A DNA stretch of 6,372 bases, taken from the NCBI GenBank assembly GCA_003223675.1, contig QHVW01000824.1:1-6372 (forward strand), written 5' to 3'. This DNA comes from Acidobacteriota bacterium. Its GTDB lineage: Bacteria > Acidobacteriota > Thermoanaerobaculia > Multivoradales > UBA5704. A model generated the notes under the pieces. The model saw only the letters and a program-made list of their open reading frames with translations. It had not been told where the DNA came from and made no database searches. Position numbers and translations under genes: made by a program. Position 1 is the stretch's first letter, and every line of letters starts with the position of its first letter. Below are positions 6,057-6,372 of this stretch, in pieces.

Positions 6057-6372
6057 TCAGTCCGCCCTCAATCCCCCCTCCCGTCGCACCGCGCTCTCAT
6101 GCCACCGCCGGAGCACCAGATACGAAACCCCTGAGAGCAAGCCATACAGCAGCACCCCCGAGCCCGCGAGGAGAGCGAGGGCGGCGAACATGCGGGGGAT
6201 GGCCAGGGTGTAGCCGGCTTCGAGGATGCGGTAGGCCAGGCCGGAGGCGGCGCCGCCCGTTCCGGCCACGAACTCGGCCACCACGGCGCCGATCAGGGCC
6301 AGGCCGCCGCTGATCCGCAATCCGCCCAGGAAGTACGGGAGGGCGCTCGGCAGGCGGATGTAGCGGAGCACT
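6057..6372 (-). CDS. ABC transporter permease, SsuC/TauC/nitrate type (partial, 5' end beyond the right edge)
   Basis: The visible 104-105 residues are the C-terminal 40 percent of a binding-protein-dependent inner-membrane permease of the BPD_transp_1 family. The sequence RYIRLPSALPYFLGGLRIS is the end of the EAA loop, the cytoplasmic segment that contacts the ATPase, and the LPSALPYFLGGLRI wording is typical of the sulfonate/taurine/nitrate and related (pyrimidine- or riboflavin-precursor) subgroup. Two membrane segments follow: GGLALIGAVVAEFVAG, and a longer one with ALALLAGSGVLLYGLLSGVSY. The end is a short basic cytoplasmic tail. The first visible codon is a GTG (6369-6371), but conserved sequence is already under way there, so it is internal and the true start is outside the window. 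The substrate cannot be told from this part. Partner ATPase and binding-protein genes are presumably to the right. Confidence 0.88.
   Translation of the reverse strand, partial: VLRYIRLPSALPYFLGGLRISGGLALIGAVVAEFVAGTGGAASGLAYRILEAGYTLAIPRMFAALALLAGSGVLLYGLLSGVSYLVLRRWHESAVRREGGLRAD

Overview
The window is GC-rich bacterial DNA, probably from a myxobacterial, acidobacterial or similar soil lineage. That guess rests on base composition and the style of the Uma2 protein; no marker gene is present. Four genes lie on the minus strand and one on the plus strand. From left to right these are: the first two thirds of hypF (1-1574, cut by the left edge); a GT1-type glycosyltransferase (1743-3047); a plus-strand Uma2-family PD-(D/E)XK nuclease-like gene (3237-4007); a large metzincin-type zinc metalloprotease with an apparent frameshift near its 3' end (4020-5915 as read, about 4097-5915 if corrected); and the C-terminal part of an ABC transporter permease of the SsuC/TauC type (6057-6372, cut by the right edge).

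hypF is identified by its full N-terminal domain order: acylphosphatase, two Cys4 zinc fingers, YrdC-like, and the start of the Kae1-like domain. A [NiFe] hydrogenase is therefore expected elsewhere in this genome. Nothing ties the neighbouring genes to hydrogenase maturation, so the segment looks like a mosaic of unrelated genes rather than one pathway.

The non-coding stretches hold most of the less ordinary signal. Upstream of hypF there is a 66-base tract that is C-rich in the transcript and G-run-rich on the other strand. It is followed by a small hairpin that would mask a perfect Shine-Dalgarno sequence belonging to an ATG out of frame with hypF. Between the divergent glycosyltransferase and Uma2 genes, both starts are forced by upstream in-frame stops, both lack a Shine-Dalgarno sequence, and both sit just downstream of -10-like hexamers. 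This points to leaderless mRNAs. The metalloprotease has an excellent ribosome binding site but no signal peptide, and its reading frame jumps by +1 at a CCCC run; the real-looking C-terminus continues in the other frame.

I see no CRISPR array, tRNA, rRNA, IS element or phage gene, and no convincing evidence for a complete new system. The metalloprotease and its frameshift, together with the leaderless divergent pair, most deserve a second look.
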